From the NCBI GenBank assembly GCA_003184365.1, contig NKYR01000216.1:3878-35378 (forward strand): 31,501 bases of DNA, in the 5' to 3' direction. Source of the stretch: Evernia prunastri (Eukaryota > Ascomycota > Lecanoromycetes > Lecanorales > Parmeliaceae). Made by a program: the position numbers and the translations under genes. Below the pieces are notes generated by a model, which did no database searches, was not told where the DNA came from, and worked only from the letters and a program-made list of their open reading frames with translations. Below are positions 31,367 through 31,501 of this stretch, piece by piece. Position 1 is the first letter of the stretch; each line of letters starts with the position of its first letter.

Positions 31367-31501
31367 GATCACTTTATTTTAGAACAATTAAGTCCTCGTC
31401 ATGTAATTCCAAATCTAGCTTATACAGGTCTTATACTAGTTTATAGTAAAGGTCTAAACAAATATAAGGGCGAAGCTCAAGCTTTTGATTTTTTTTTATA
31501 G
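31367..31501 (+). other. AT-rich open segment of non-RIP type, partial ORF
   Basis: The frame from 31367 is open for 44 codons to a TAG at the window's last base. It reads DHFILEQLSPRHVIPNLAY, later GLNKYKGEAQAF. The composition (about 30% GC, CpA and TpG present) differs from the RIP-like DNA and looks organelle- or plasmid-like. I do not recognise the protein. Confidence 0.3.

Overview
The window looks like nuclear DNA of a filamentous ascomycete (Pezizomycotina, most like Aspergillus/Penicillium relatives). The introns are about 48-103 nt with GT-AG ends and, in one case, a perfect TACTAAC branch site. The genes belong to families typical of these fungi (HET/STAND-type NLRs, a DUF7924-like protein, DHA1 transporters). 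Much of the rest is AT-rich DNA almost without CpA/TpG, as left by repeat-induced point mutation (RIP). All calls come from reading the sequence; no database search was run.

Layout. 1-798 is the right part of a small LTR element: the end of its 5' LTR, a 565-nt interior and a 169-nt 3' LTR. 799-2540 is gene-poor, with a tail-like AATC repeat and an eroded TPR-like coding scrap. 2544-14061 is the gene-rich core: an unrecognised F-box-like protein (+), an eroded coding remnant, a four-exon casein kinase 1 paralogue (-), a divergently transcribed two-exon DUF7924-like protein with a possible PD-(D/E)XK core (+), a 5'-only NB-ARC NLR with an amyloid-like N-terminal motif (-), and an intact 1672-residue lipase-like/NACHT/WD40 NLR (-). 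14190-14930 is repeat debris. 15315-16527 is a two-exon fructosamine-kinase-like gene (+), convergent with a DHA1 MFS transporter (-, 16675-18333).

From 18.4 kb on, mobile and mutated DNA dominates. There is a 34/39-bp minisatellite with a 287-bp higher-order period, flanked by a 26/27 inverted repeat. A roughly 620-bp TIR element lies at 21802-22421. A Ty3/gypsy chromovirus with two 225-bp LTRs that I see as identical lies at 22498-25379; its gag-to-RT part is missing at an N. Two Helitron 3' ends start at 27841 and 30333, the second carrying a Pif1-type helicase C-terminus. The last 550 bases hold a 163-164-bp direct repeat and AT-rich DNA that does not look RIP-mutated.

How the genes may work together (inference): the kinase, the nuclease-like protein and the two NLR genes between 4.4 and 14 kb have the make-up of a fungal self/non-self or innate-immunity locus, next to fast-changing repeats. 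The fructosamine-kinase/MFS pair looks like ordinary accessory metabolism. Single N characters at 94, 23193, 23749, 30951, 31121 and 31366 look like assembly joins, so structures crossing them should be treated with care.
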